Source of the DNA: Modestobacter sp. VKM Ac-2984
GTDB lineage: Bacteria > Actinomycetota > Actinomycetes > Mycobacteriales > Geodermatophilaceae
Length of the DNA stretch: 64,000 bases
Direction of reading: 5' to 3'
NCBI RefSeq assembly: GCF_026967985.1
Contig: NZ_JAPVBJ010000011.1
Coordinates: 58,430 to 122,429 of the forward strand
Positions 9,673 to 19,145 of the stretch are shown piece after piece. The number at the start of each line of letters is the position of its first letter. Position 1 is the first letter of the stretch. A program made the translations under genes and the position numbers. The notes under the pieces are model-generated. The model was not told the DNA's origin. It did not search any database and was given only the letters and a program-made list of their open reading frames with translations.

Positions 9673-10262
9673 CCGCGCAGACGCCGGCCCCGGTGGAGCG
9701 CTCCGTGGTCGGCAGATGTGGCTGGGCGACGAGCGCGCCGGAGTACGTCCGGTACCACGACGAGGAGTGGGGGGTGCCGCTGCACGGCGACGACGCCTTG
9801 TTCGAGCGGCTCACCCTGGAGGCGTTCCAGTCGGGCCTGTCCTGGATCACGATCCTGCGCAAGCGCCCCGCCTTCCGGGCCGCGTTCGCCGGCTTCTCGA
9901 TCCCGGCGGTGGCCGCCTTCACCGACGACGACGTCGAGCGGCTGATGGCCGATGCGGCGATCGTCCGCAACCGCGCCAAGGTGACCGCCGCGCTGCGAAA
10001 CGCCCGAGCCGCACTGGACCTGCCGGAGGGTCTGTCGGCCCTGCTGTGGTCGTTCGCACCGCCCCCGGGACGTCCCCGGCCGGAGACCCTCGCCGACGTC
10101 CCGGCCACCAGCCCGGAGTCGGTTGCGCTGGCCAAGGAGCTGAAACGGCGGGGGTTCACCTTCGTCGGACCGACCACCTCCTACGCCCTGATGCAGGCAA
10201 CCGGGATGGTCGACGACCACGTCGCCACGTGCTTCCGGACGGGGGCCAGGTACCCGGACTGA
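9669..10262 (+). CDS. tag: DNA-3-methyladenine glycosylase I
   Basis: Tag removes 3-methyladenine from alkylated DNA and so starts base excision repair. The 197-residue protein has the family features: RCGWATSAPEYVRYHDEEWG near the N-terminus with the zinc-site Cys, LEAFQSGLSWITILRKR, and the C-terminal FVGPTTSYALMQATGMVDDH, which completes the zinc site with His and Cys (VATCF). The GTG start overlaps the stop of the DMT transporter. In M. tuberculosis tagA (Rv1210) likewise precedes a DUF3117 gene. Confidence 0.94.
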   Translation: MTAQTPAPVERSVVGRCGWATSAPEYVRYHDEEWGVPLHGDDALFERLTLEAFQSGLSWITILRKRPAFRAAFAGFSIPAVAAFTDDDVERLMADAAIVRNRAKVTAALRNARAALDLPEGLSALLWSFAPPPGRPRPETLADVPATSPESVALAKELKRRGFTFVGPTTSYALMQATGMVDDHVATCFRTGARYPD

Positions 10263-10378
10263 GGGGTCCGGGTTGGTCGATGGCCGGAGATACGGGATCA
10301 TGGACCGCACAGCTCTGCAGGAACAGTTGCCACACCACGGTCCAGCCGGGCGGTGGGTGGCCGGTGAAGGAGGCACGC

Positions 10379-10542
10379 ATGGCGGCCATGAAGCCGCGTA
10401 CGGGTGAAGGTCCCCTCGAGGTCACCAAGGAGGGCCGCGGCCTGGTCATGCGCGTCCCGCTGGAGGGTGGTGGCCGGCTGGTCGTCGAGCTGTCCCCCGA
10501 CGAGGCGAGCGCCCTCTCCGAGGCCCTGAAGGGCGCGATCAG

Positions 10543-10546
<4 letters not shown>
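10379..10546 (+). CDS. DUF3117 small protein
   Basis: This 55-residue protein was identified by its sequence pattern KPRTGEGPLEVTKEGRGLVM, then RVPLEGGGRLVVELSPDEA. DUF3117 is a short, highly conserved actinobacterial family of unknown function, represented by Rv1211. The ATG has a strong Shine-Dalgarno sequence (AAGGAGG, spacing about five). It directly follows tag, as in mycobacteria. The stop codon overlaps the likely CTG start of pepA. Confidence 0.9.
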
Positions 10547-12168
<1,622 letters not shown>

Positions 12169-12247
12169 GCGGTTGCCCTCGCCGGTCGGCGGGCATCCCG
12201 GGGTCGAGCCGCGTCACCGGCGCGACCGGACAGCAGGAGGACCAGCC

Positions 12248-12421
12248 GTGAGCATGATGGACAAGGCCAAGGGCGCACTGAACAGCGACAAGGGCGAGAA
12301 GGCCAGCGACTCGGCGCTGGACAAGGGCGAGCAGTTCGCCGACAAGAAGACCGGCGGCACCCACGATGCGCAGATCGACAAGGGTCGGGACGCCGCCGAC
12401 GGCAGGATCGGCAACCAGTAG
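12248..12421 (+). CDS. Rv0909/MT0933-type antitoxin-like small protein
   Basis: This 57-residue, lysine- and aspartate-rich, highly charged protein reads MDKAKGALNSDKGEKASDSA after the start. It matches the Rv0909/MT0933 antitoxin family, which are short disordered helical proteins. No toxin gene lies next to it, and many family members are orphan genes, so a real toxin-antitoxin role is doubtful. GTG 12248 follows AGCAGGAGGA, a good Shine-Dalgarno sequence. ATG 12254 is an in-frame alternative. Confidence 0.7.
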   Translation: MSMMDKAKGALNSDKGEKASDSALDKGEQFADKKTGGTHDAQIDKGRDAADGRIGNQ

Positions 12422-12431
12422 TCGAGGTGGT

Positions 12432-12463
12432 CGGCGGCTGACGCTCACGAGCCCCAGCCGCCG
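12432..12463 (+). terminator. Hairpin after the antitoxin-like gene
   Basis: CGGCGGCTG at 12432-12440 pairs with CAGCCGCCG at 12455-12463 around a 14-base loop. It starts ten bases after the stop codon. The stem is moderate and the loop long, so the call is tentative. Confidence 0.4.
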
Positions 12464-12493
12464 TCGCCGGGCCGGGTCGGGCAGGATCGGGCC

Positions 12494-13942
12494 GTGACCG
12501 AGGACCAGCGCGGAGTCGTCTTCCCGGCCGGGCCCGACGGCCGGCGCAGCACCGCCACGCTCGGCCGGGCGGTCGTCGCCGACGCGTTGCGGCCGGTCGA
12601 CCCGACGGGGGCGCGGGCCGCTGAGCAGGAGACCAACTGGCGGGCCGGCTACCTGACGCACCTGCGCCGCACGGTGGAGGCGGGGCTGAGCTCCCGGGCC
12701 GCGGCCCTGCAGATCGCCGGTGCCGGACTGGACTCGCTGCACGCCCGGATGCGGGTGGCGGGGCCGGACGGCGAGACCGACCTCGGCGCGCTGCAGACCG
12801 CGCCGCCCGCCCGCCGGCTGCGCACCGCGGAGCTGACCGGGGCGGCCGAGCCGGAACGCGAGCTGTCGCTGCCGTACCGCGGTGGCCGGCTGCGCGGGGA
12901 CGACCTGCACCGCCGGCTGGTCGCCTGGGTCGACGCCGGGGTGATCGAGCCGAGCTGCGCCGACGCGGTGCGCACCGTCGCCGACCACCCCGAGTGGCTG
13001 GCACTGCCCGACCACACGGTCGCGGTGCTGGGCGCCGGCGCGGAGATGGGGCCGCTGACCGCGCTGCTGCGCTGGGGCGCCCGGGTCGCCGCCGTCGACC
13101 TGCCGCGGCCGCCGCTGTGGGAGCGGGTCCACGAGACCGCCCGGCGCGGCGCGGGCACGCTGCTCACTCCGGTCGGCGAGGACGACGCAGCCGGCGCCGA
13201 CCTGATCACCGAGGTGCCCGCGGTCGCCGACTGGCTCGCCGCCCTCCCGGGTTCCCCGGTGCTCGGCAACTACGTCTACGCCGACGGCGCGACCAACGTC
13301 CGCGTCTCGACCGCCGTCGACGCGCTCACCCGGCGGCTGACCGGCGCCCGCCCCGACCTGGCGCTCGCCTTCCTGGCCACCCCGACCGACGTGTTCGCGG
13401 TGCCCGGCGAGGCCGTCGACTTCTCCGTCGCCGCCTACGCCTCCCGGCCGCGGACGGCGAAGCTGGTGGGCCGGCCGCTGCGCACCCTGTCGGCCGGACG
13501 GCTGCTGCGCCGGGCGTACGTGCCGGGCACCGACCCGGGCATCGCCGACAGCCTCGTGCCGCAGCAGGGGCCGAACTACGCCCTGGCCAAGCGGCTGCAG
13601 CGCTGGCGTGCCTCGGTGGCCCGAGAGGCGGGCAGCACCGTGTCGATGAACGTCGCCCCGCCCACGCGCACCCGCTCGGTGGTCAAGAACCGGGCGCTGG
13701 CCGCCGCCTACGCCGGTGCCCACCGCTTCGGGGTGGAGGTGTTCGAGCCGGCGACGTCGAACGTGCTGATGGCGGCGCTGCTGGTGCACGACCTGCACAC
13801 CGGCGGGGGCCCCGCGCAGCCACACCCCTGGCAGGAGGAGGCGAACGCCGCCGCACACGGCGGGCTGTGGCGGACCCCGTACGCCCCGCGCAGCGCCCTG
13901 GGGCTGGCGGCGGTGCTGGGCCTGGGCGCCGCGCGCAGCTGA
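12494..13942 (+). CDS. Unknown protein with a central Rossmann-like segment
   Basis: I do not recognise the family of this 482-residue soluble protein. The centre has VAVLGAGAEMGPLTALLRWG (about residues 176-195), followed by ARVAAVDLPRPPLW. This resembles a dinucleotide or SAM-binding beta-alpha-beta unit with a G-x-G-x2-x-G loop and an acidic residue at the end of strand 2. The C-terminal third contains NVAPPTRTRSVVKNRALAAA and a DLHTGGG segment. There is no signal peptide or membrane helix. CAGGAT six bases before GTG 12494 may be a leaderless -10 box. It may be an oxidoreductase or methyltransferase relative, but no function is assigned. Confidence 0.65.
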   Translation: MTEDQRGVVFPAGPDGRRSTATLGRAVVADALRPVDPTGARAAEQETNWRAGYLTHLRRTVEAGLSSRAAALQIAGAGLDSLHARMRVAGPDGETDLGALQTAPPARRLRTAELTGAAEPERELSLPYRGGRLRGDDLHRRLVAWVDAGVIEPSCADAVRTVADHPEWLALPDHTVAVLGAGAEMGPLTALLRWGARVAAVDLPRPPLWERVHETARRGAGTLLTPVGEDDAAGADLITEVPAVADWLAALPGSPVLGNYVYADGATNVRVSTAVDALTRRLTGARPDLALAFLATPTDVFAVPGEAVDFSVAAYASRPRTAKLVGRPLRTLSAGRLLRRAYVPGTDPGIADSLVPQQGPNYALAKRLQRWRASVAREAGSTVSMNVAPPTRTRSVVKNRALAAAYAGAHRFGVEVFEPATSNVLMAALLVHDLHTGGGPAQPHPWQEEANAAAHGGLWRTPYAPRSALGLAAVLGLGAARS

Positions 13943-13979
13943 ACCGGCCGACCGTGTTCCGCTGACGGCCGGTCACCTC

Positions 13980-13985
13980 TACGGT
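13980..13985 (+). promoter_or_regulatory. -10 box with leaderless spacing
   Basis: TACGGT lies exactly six bases before the ATG at 13992, and no Shine-Dalgarno sequence is present. The spacing is the same as for glgA, glgC and azlC in this window. Confidence 0.5.
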
Positions 13986-13991
13986 CGCGTC

Positions 13992-14693
13992 ATGCCGCCG
14001 GCCACCGCACCGACCACGCCGGTCCCGCCGCGGCCGCGGACGCGGCTGCGGGACCCGTGGACGGCGTTGCGGGTGGCGCTGGCGCTCGGCTGGGTGGTCG
14101 TCGCGCTGGCCACCGTCCTCGTCGGTCAGCGCCCGGCGTCGCTGGAGGACCTGCGTGCTGCGGTCGATGGCGGGTGGGTGCAGGAGCTCCAGGTCAGCGA
14201 GGGGCTGGAGCCGGACGCCACCGGCTACGCCGTGCAGACCGCGGTCTGGCAGTCCGGCCTGATCACCCGGCGCACCGAGGTCTGGGAGGCGAGCCCGGGC
14301 GCCCAGCCGCCCGGAGGCTCCCGACCGGTCGTCATCGGCGACCTGGCCGACCAGCTGCGGACGGTGGAGCCGGGCCTGCGCGTGGAAGCGTTGGCCGAGC
14401 CGCTCTCCTCGTCGGAGTTCCTGGGCTGGCGGACCCCCATGTGGGTGGGGACCCTCCTGCTCGTCACCTGGCTCGCCGGGATGTTCCTGCTGGTCGGTGG
14501 TCCGGTGCCGGAGCGGGCCACCCGCTGGGCGTGGTTCTGGCTCACCTGGACCCCGCTCGGCACGCCGGCGTTCCTGCTTCTGTCCGGGCCGTTCCCCGGT
14601 GTCCCGGCGCCGCGGCCCGGAGCTCGTCGGCTGACCGGCGGCTGGGCGTTCCTGCTCAGCTGCGTCCTGGGCGGTGCGCTCGCCGGGAGCTGA
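13992..14693 (+). CDS. Unknown multi-helix membrane protein
   Basis: This 233-residue protein is not recognised. It has an N-terminal membrane helix (about residues 22-42), then an extracytoplasmic domain of about 110 residues. Three more hydrophobic segments follow (about 150-172, 180-202 and 215-233). The soluble loop is acidic and has no catalytic motif I can see. Probably leaderless, with a TACGGT box six bases before the ATG. It stands alone between a soluble unknown gene and the ABC exporter operon. Confidence 0.6.
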   Translation: MPPATAPTTPVPPRPRTRLRDPWTALRVALALGWVVVALATVLVGQRPASLEDLRAAVDGGWVQELQVSEGLEPDATGYAVQTAVWQSGLITRRTEVWEASPGAQPPGGSRPVVIGDLADQLRTVEPGLRVEALAEPLSSSEFLGWRTPMWVGTLLLVTWLAGMFLLVGGPVPERATRWAWFWLTWTPLGTPAFLLLSGPFPGVPAPRPGARRLTGGWAFLLSCVLGGALAGS

Positions 14694-14755
14694 CCCGGCG
14701 AGCATGAGCCCACCGGCCTCGGGACGGCTCCGGGCGGCGTCCGCTGCCGTTCCGC

Positions 14756-14807
14756 TCAGGGGCTGCTCAGGGACGCAGGTCAGGGGCGCTTCAGGGTCGG
14801 TTCAGGG
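14756..14807 (+). promoter_or_regulatory. Five TCAGGG direct repeats at helical spacing
   Basis: TCAGGG occurs at 14756, 14767, 14780, 14791 and 14802, so the steps are 11, 13, 11 and 11 bases. This places the copies on nearly one face of the helix, 85-136 bases before the ABC exporter start. Tandem direct repeats at 11 bases are the usual binding pattern of OmpR/PhoB-type response regulators. The matching regulator is not in this window. Confidence 0.6.
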
Positions 14808-14891
14808 CGCTCCCCGATGTCCCCGGGGGCGCCCCGCCGACAGGCTCGTCGGCATGGACACCACCTCTTCCGCCCACCTCGGAGGGACGCT

Positions 14892-15818
14892 GTGATCGTC
14901 GCCCGGGGACTCACCAAGACCTACGGCCCGAAGACCGCCGTCGACCACCTGAGCTTCACCGTCGAGCCCGGCCGGGTGACCGGCTTCCTCGGCCCGAACG
15001 GGGCCGGCAAGTCCACGACGATGCGGATGATCCTGGGCCTGGACCGCCCCACGTCGGGCAGCGTGACCGTGAACGGCCGGTCCTACGCCGCCTCACCGGC
15101 GCCGCTGCGCGAGGTCGGTGCGCTGCTGGAGGCGCGGGCCCTGCACCCGGGCCGCAGCGCCCGCGACCACCTGCGCTGGCTGGCCGCCAGCAACGGCATC
15201 CCGCGCACCCGGATCGACGCGGTGCTCGACCTGGTCGGGCTGGAGGCCGTCGCCGACCAGCGGGTGGGCCGGTTCTCCCTCGGCATGGGCCAGCGGCTGG
15301 GCATCGCGGTGGCGCTGCTGGGCGAGCCACCGGTCGTCGTCCTGGACGAGCCGGTCAACGGCCTGGACCCGGAGGGCATCCGCTGGGTGCGGACCCTGGC
15401 CCGGGAGCTCGCCGGGCAGGGGCGCACCGTGCTGGTCTCCAGCCACCTGATGTCGGAGATGGCGCTCACCGCCGACCACCTGATCGTCGTCGGCCGCGGC
15501 CGGATGCTGGCCGACTGCTCGATGGCCGACTTCATCACCGACCACGCGTCCTCCTACGTCCGGGTCCGGAGCCCACGGATGGGCGATGCCGAGGCGCTGC
15601 TGCGCGACAACGGCCTGGACGTCGACCGGGTCGACGACGAGCTGCGGGTGCGCGGCCGGAACGCCGCCGAGATCGGGGAGCTGCTCGGCGGCGCCGGGCT
15701 GTACGTCCACGAGCTGTCCCTCGTCCAGTCCTCGCTGGAGGACGCGTTCATGACCTTGACCGCCGACAGCGTCGAGTACGCCACCCACTCGACCGAGACC
15801 GCAGGAGCCGTCCGATGA
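14892..15818 (+). CDS. ABC exporter ATP-binding protein
   Basis: This 308-residue ATPase of the drug and lantibiotic export (DrrA/CcmA-like) type has Walker A LGPNGAGKSTTMRM (about residues 35-48), signature FSLGMGQRLGIAVALLG, Walker B VVVLDEPVNGLDPEGI and the switch segment LVSSHLMSEM. The extra C-terminal domain of about 90 residues is typical of this group. The GTG start follows GGAGGGACGC, a Shine-Dalgarno sequence. It overlaps its permease gene by ATGA. The TCAGGG repeat array upstream suggests induction by an OmpR-type regulator, perhaps in response to membrane-active compounds. Confidence 0.9.
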   Translation: MIVARGLTKTYGPKTAVDHLSFTVEPGRVTGFLGPNGAGKSTTMRMILGLDRPTSGSVTVNGRSYAASPAPLREVGALLEARALHPGRSARDHLRWLAASNGIPRTRIDAVLDLVGLEAVADQRVGRFSLGMGQRLGIAVALLGEPPVVVLDEPVNGLDPEGIRWVRTLARELAGQGRTVLVSSHLMSEMALTADHLIVVGRGRMLADCSMADFITDHASSYVRVRSPRMGDAEALLRDNGLDVDRVDDELRVRGRNAAEIGELLGGAGLYVHELSLVQSSLEDAFMTLTADSVEYATHSTETAGAVR

Positions 15819-16693
15819 GCACCACGACCGCGAGCGCCGCCCCGGCCCGGCCCGGCGCCGGCTCCTCGCCCACCCTCGACGTCGTCTCCCTCGACCCGAA
15901 CCGGCACGTGCCCGGGGTCCGGCGCCCCGGCTTCCTCCAGGTGCTGCACGCGGAGTGGGTCAAGTTCTGGACCGTCCGCTCCACCCGCTGGTCGCTGGGC
16001 CTGCTGTTCCTGCTCGGCGCAGGCCTGACCACGCTGGTCTGCTGGGCCGCGGCCGCCGACCTGGCCGCGGGCGACACGGGGGAGGTGCCGGCGGCCTTCC
16101 TCACCTGGGGCCTGCTCTTCTCCCAGCTCACCGCGCTGGCGCTGGGCACGCTGGTGGTCACCAACGAGTACGGCACCGGGATGATCCGGGCCACCGTCAC
16201 CGCGGTGCCCCGCCGCGGGCGGGTGGTGGCGGCCAAGGCCGTGGTGCTCGCCGGCGTGCTCTTCGTCGCCGGCGTGGTGACCGCGGTGGCCGGCTACTTC
16301 GGCGGCAACTGGTTCCTCGAGCGGGAGGGCGTCGGCATGGCGCTCTCGGACGACGGGGTGATGCGCGCCCTGCTGGGCAACGGGCTCTACCTCGCCGGGC
16401 TCGGGCTGTTCGCCCTGGCGACCGGGCTGCTGATCCGGCACACCGCCGCGGCCGTGACCGTCGGCATGGCGCTGGTGCTGGTGGTCGGCAACGTCGCCTA
16501 CGCCCTGCCGGGCACCTGGGGGGAGTGGGTGGCCAAGCTGCTGCCGGGCAACGCCGGCGGGTCGGTCGCCCAGGTCGCTCCCTTCAACGGCGGGGCGGTG
16601 CTGGCGCCGTGGACCGGCTTCGGGGTCTTCGTCGCCGAGGTGGCCGCGCTGATGCTGGTGGCGGTCCTGGTCTTCCGCCGCCGCGACGCCTGA
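15815..16693 (+). CDS. ABC exporter permease (ABC-2 type)
   Basis: This 292-residue protein has a proline-rich cytoplasmic N-terminus of about 40 residues, then six membrane helices in the ABC-2 arrangement. It contains FLQVLHAEWVKFWTVRST before helix 1 and TNEYGTGMIRATVTAVPRR between helices 2 and 3. Both are typical elements of actinobacterial ABC-2 export permeases. It is coupled to the ATPase gene and forms a two-gene exporter of unknown substrate. A strong hairpin follows 23 bases after the stop. Confidence 0.87.
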   Translation: MSTTTASAAPARPGAGSSPTLDVVSLDPNRHVPGVRRPGFLQVLHAEWVKFWTVRSTRWSLGLLFLLGAGLTTLVCWAAAADLAAGDTGEVPAAFLTWGLLFSQLTALALGTLVVTNEYGTGMIRATVTAVPRRGRVVAAKAVVLAGVLFVAGVVTAVAGYFGGNWFLEREGVGMALSDDGVMRALLGNGLYLAGLGLFALATGLLIRHTAAAVTVGMALVLVVGNVAYALPGTWGEWVAKLLPGNAGGSVAQVAPFNGGAVLAPWTGFGVFVAEVAALMLVAVLVFRRRDA

Positions 16694-16716
16694 CCAGAGA
16701 CGGTCACCCCGTCCCT

Positions 16717-16752
16717 CGACTCCTCCCTCACCCGCCGGTGAGGGAGGAGTCG
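16717..16752 (+). terminator. Strong hairpin terminator of the ABC exporter operon
   Basis: A perfect 16-base inverted repeat occupies 16717-16732 and 16737-16752 with a four-base CGCC loop, starting 23 bases after the permease stop. There is no U-run, as usual in high-GC genomes. Confidence 0.75.
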
Positions 16753-16812
16753 CTGCATCTCCGGACCGGGGAGCCTGGACGGCGGTCCTCCGGGCGCGGG
16801 ACGCTGCCCGCC

Positions 16813-17565
16813 GTGCGGCTGCGTGTGCTCGACCTCGCCCGCCGGCGGCCGCTGACCTCCGCCGCCGCGGTCACGGTGCTCTGGCACCTGGTGCTGTTCG
16901 CCGTCGAGGACCTGCTGCCGCCGTTGCGGCCGGGGTGGTTCCCCGACCTGGGCGCAGCGGTGGTGAACGTCGTGCTCGCCGCGCTCACGCTCGCGCTGAT
17001 CGGCTGGCTCGGCTGGTGGCGCGAGACCGGGCTGGCCTGGCGGTGGCCGGACCGCTCGTGGTGGCTGCTCCTGCCGCTGCTGGCCGAGGGGCTGCTGCAC
17101 CTCGTCGACGGGCTGACCGGTTCGGCGACGGTGCTGGCCAGTGCTGCGGTGACCATGCTGGCGGTCGGGTTGGCCGAGGAGTCGCTCAGTCGAGGGCTGG
17201 TCCAGCGGCTGCTGAGCCCGTTGGGCCTGGCCCGGACGGCGGTGCTGGTGGGCGTGCTGTTCGGCCTCGGGCACGCGATGAGCGGGCTGTGGTTCGCGCG
17301 GCCGGTCGACGAGATCGCCTTCCAGGTGGTGAACACCGCTGCCTTCGGGTTCTGCCTGGCCGCGCTCCGCTGGCACGTCCGCACCATCTGGCCGTTGGTC
17401 GGGCTGCACGCGCTGGTGGACTTCACCAGCATCAACAGCCCCGGCGCGCTGCCCGACGTCGTCCAGGTCTCGATCATCGTGCTGCTGATCGCCTACGGCT
17501 GGTGGTTGCTGCGGCTGCTCGACCGGCAACCGGAACGGGCCCGGGACCCGGCCTCCACCGGCTGA
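16813..17565 (+). CDS. CPBP-family intramembrane metalloprotease
   Basis: This 250-residue membrane protein has about seven helices. It shows the three motifs of the CPBP (CAAX protease and bacteriocin-processing) family: AEESLSRGLVQRLL (the E-E-x3-R motif), GLGHAMSG, and HALVDFTSI near the end. These supply the catalytic Glu and metal-binding His residues. Functions in bacteria range from bacteriocin self-immunity to processing of membrane proteins, and none can be assigned here. The open frame extends upstream through the permease, but GTG 16813 starts the hydrophobic domain. Confidence 0.82.
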   Translation: MRLRVLDLARRRPLTSAAAVTVLWHLVLFAVEDLLPPLRPGWFPDLGAAVVNVVLAALTLALIGWLGWWRETGLAWRWPDRSWWLLLPLLAEGLLHLVDGLTGSATVLASAAVTMLAVGLAEESLSRGLVQRLLSPLGLARTAVLVGVLFGLGHAMSGLWFARPVDEIAFQVVNTAAFGFCLAALRWHVRTIWPLVGLHALVDFTSINSPGALPDVVQVSIIVLLIAYGWWLLRLLDRQPERARDPASTG

Positions 17566-17572
17566 CCGGTGC

Positions 17573-19066
17573 TCACGCCGGGCCGATGAGCCCGGCGACG
17601 ATCTCCGCGGAGAGGGTGACCAGGGGAAGCCCACCGCCGGGGTGCGCCGAGCCGCCGACCAGGAACAGGCCGGGCACCCCGGCCGCGTTGGCCGGCCGCA
17701 GGAAGGCGGCCCGGGCCCCGTTGCTGGACGTGCCGTAGATCGAGCCGCCGGGGCTGGCGGTCTCCCGCTCCAGGTCGGCCGGGGTGCGCACGACCCGCCA
17801 GCGGACCCGATCGCGCACGTCCAGGCCGCGGGCGGCCATCGTCGCCAGCACCTGGTCGGCGTAGCGGTCGGCCAGGCCGGGGGCTGTCCAGTCGACGCCG
17901 GTGCCCGGCTCGTGCCGGGGTGCGTTGACCAGCACGAACCAGGACTCGCTCGACTCGTCCGGGCGGGTGGCCGGGTCGTCGGGGGCGCTGACGTAGACCG
18001 TCGGATCGGTCACCGGTCGCGGTCCGCCGTGCCGGCCGAAGAGCGCGTCGAACTCGGCGTCGTAGTCGGTGGGGAAGAGCACGGTGTGGTGGGCCAGCCC
18101 GGGCGTGCGGCCGCGCAGCGCCAGCAGCAGCACGAACCCCGAGGACGACGGGGTGACCCGCTGCAGCGCGGCCCGGGCCCGCCGCACCGGCGCCTCCCGG
18201 GGGAGCAGCCGACCGTAGAGGCTGGCCGCGTCGGCGTTGCAGACGACGACGTCGGCCGGCAGCACCTCGCCGTCGGCCAGCCGCACCCCGGCCGCCCGGC
18301 CACCGGTCACCAGCACCTCGGCTACCGCGGCGCCGGTGCGCAGGACCGCGCCTCGTGCCTCGGCACGCGCGGCCACCGCCTCGGGCAGCCGGCGCAGCCC
18401 ACCGGGCACGTACCAGGAGCCGAACGCCTGCTCGGCGTAGGGCACGGTGAGCAGTGCGGCGGGTGCCCGCCGGGGATCGGAGCCGGAGTAGGTCGCGTAC
18501 CGGTCCAGCAGCATCCGCAGCCGCGGGTCGGTCAGGTGGCGGCGGCCCAGGCCGCGCAGCGTCCGCCCGGGGGCGACCGTGCGCAGGTCGGCGGTGTTCC
18601 GGGCGAGCCGGGCCAGCGTGGCCGCACCGGCCAGCGGGGTGCGCAGGAACGGCTGCTCGGTGGCCCGCCACATCGCCTCCGCCCGGGTCAGCAGCGCGGC
18701 CCACTGCGCGCCGCTGCCCGGGCCGAGGTCGGCGTCGAGCCGGGCCGGGACGTCGTCGCGGTGGCCGGGCATCGCCGTCGTCGTCCCGTCGGCGAACCGG
18801 TAGGCGACCGCGGGGTCCAGGCGCTGCAACGGCAGCACCTGCGACAGCGGGGCTCCGGTGGCGGCGAAGAGGTCCTCGAGCACCTGCGGCAGGGTCACCA
18901 GGCTCGGACCGGTGTCGAAGCCGTGGCCGTCGCGGGCGTACCAGCCGAGCTTGCCCCCGACCTGCGGCGCCTGCTCCAGCACGGTCACCACGTGGCCGGT
19001 CGCAGCCAGCCGGGCAGCGGCGGCGAGGCCCCCGAGCCCGGCGCCGACGACGACGACCCGGGCCAC
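17573..19066 (-). CDS. Phytoene desaturase (CrtI)-family FAD oxidoreductase
   Basis: This 497-residue flavoprotein starts at GTG 19066 with VVVVGAGLGGLAAAARLAA, the FAD-binding fingerprint. It continues with GGKLGWYARDGHGFDTGPSL, and ends with the CrtI-type C-terminal FAD motif FLVGGSAHPGGGLPLV. The family desaturates or isomerises carotenoids and related lipids. No crtB, crtE or cyclase is adjacent, so this could be a carotenoid enzyme encoded apart from its cluster or a paralogue with another substrate. The upstream open frame of more than 100 codons is read-through of the neighbouring region. It is convergent with the CPBP gene, seven bases apart. Confidence 0.82.
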   Translation of the reverse strand: MARVVVVGAGLGGLAAAARLAATGHVVTVLEQAPQVGGKLGWYARDGHGFDTGPSLVTLPQVLEDLFAATGAPLSQVLPLQRLDPAVAYRFADGTTTAMPGHRDDVPARLDADLGPGSGAQWAALLTRAEAMWRATEQPFLRTPLAGAATLARLARNTADLRTVAPGRTLRGLGRRHLTDPRLRMLLDRYATYSGSDPRRAPAALLTVPYAEQAFGSWYVPGGLRRLPEAVAARAEARGAVLRTGAAVAEVLVTGGRAAGVRLADGEVLPADVVVCNADAASLYGRLLPREAPVRRARAALQRVTPSSSGFVLLLALRGRTPGLAHHTVLFPTDYDAEFDALFGRHGGPRPVTDPTVYVSAPDDPATRPDESSESWFVLVNAPRHEPGTGVDWTAPGLADRYADQVLATMAARGLDVRDRVRWRVVRTPADLERETASPGGSIYGTSSNGARAAFLRPANAAGVPGLFLVGGSAHPGGGLPLVTLSAEIVAGLIGPA

Positions 19067-19145
19067 GCCGCCACGGTACTGGCCGCCGTTGGTCACGCCG
19101 TGCGGTGTCGGCCGCCCCGAGGCAGCGCTCAGCGACCAGCGGCGG

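Noticed and set aside
12248..12421. Toxin-antitoxin pair at the Rv0909-type gene
   Set aside because: No toxin-like gene lies on either side. The neighbours are pepA and a 482-residue unknown protein.
17573..19066. Carotenoid gene cluster
   Set aside because: Only the CrtI-like enzyme is present. The neighbours are a CPBP protease and a polysaccharide deacetylase.
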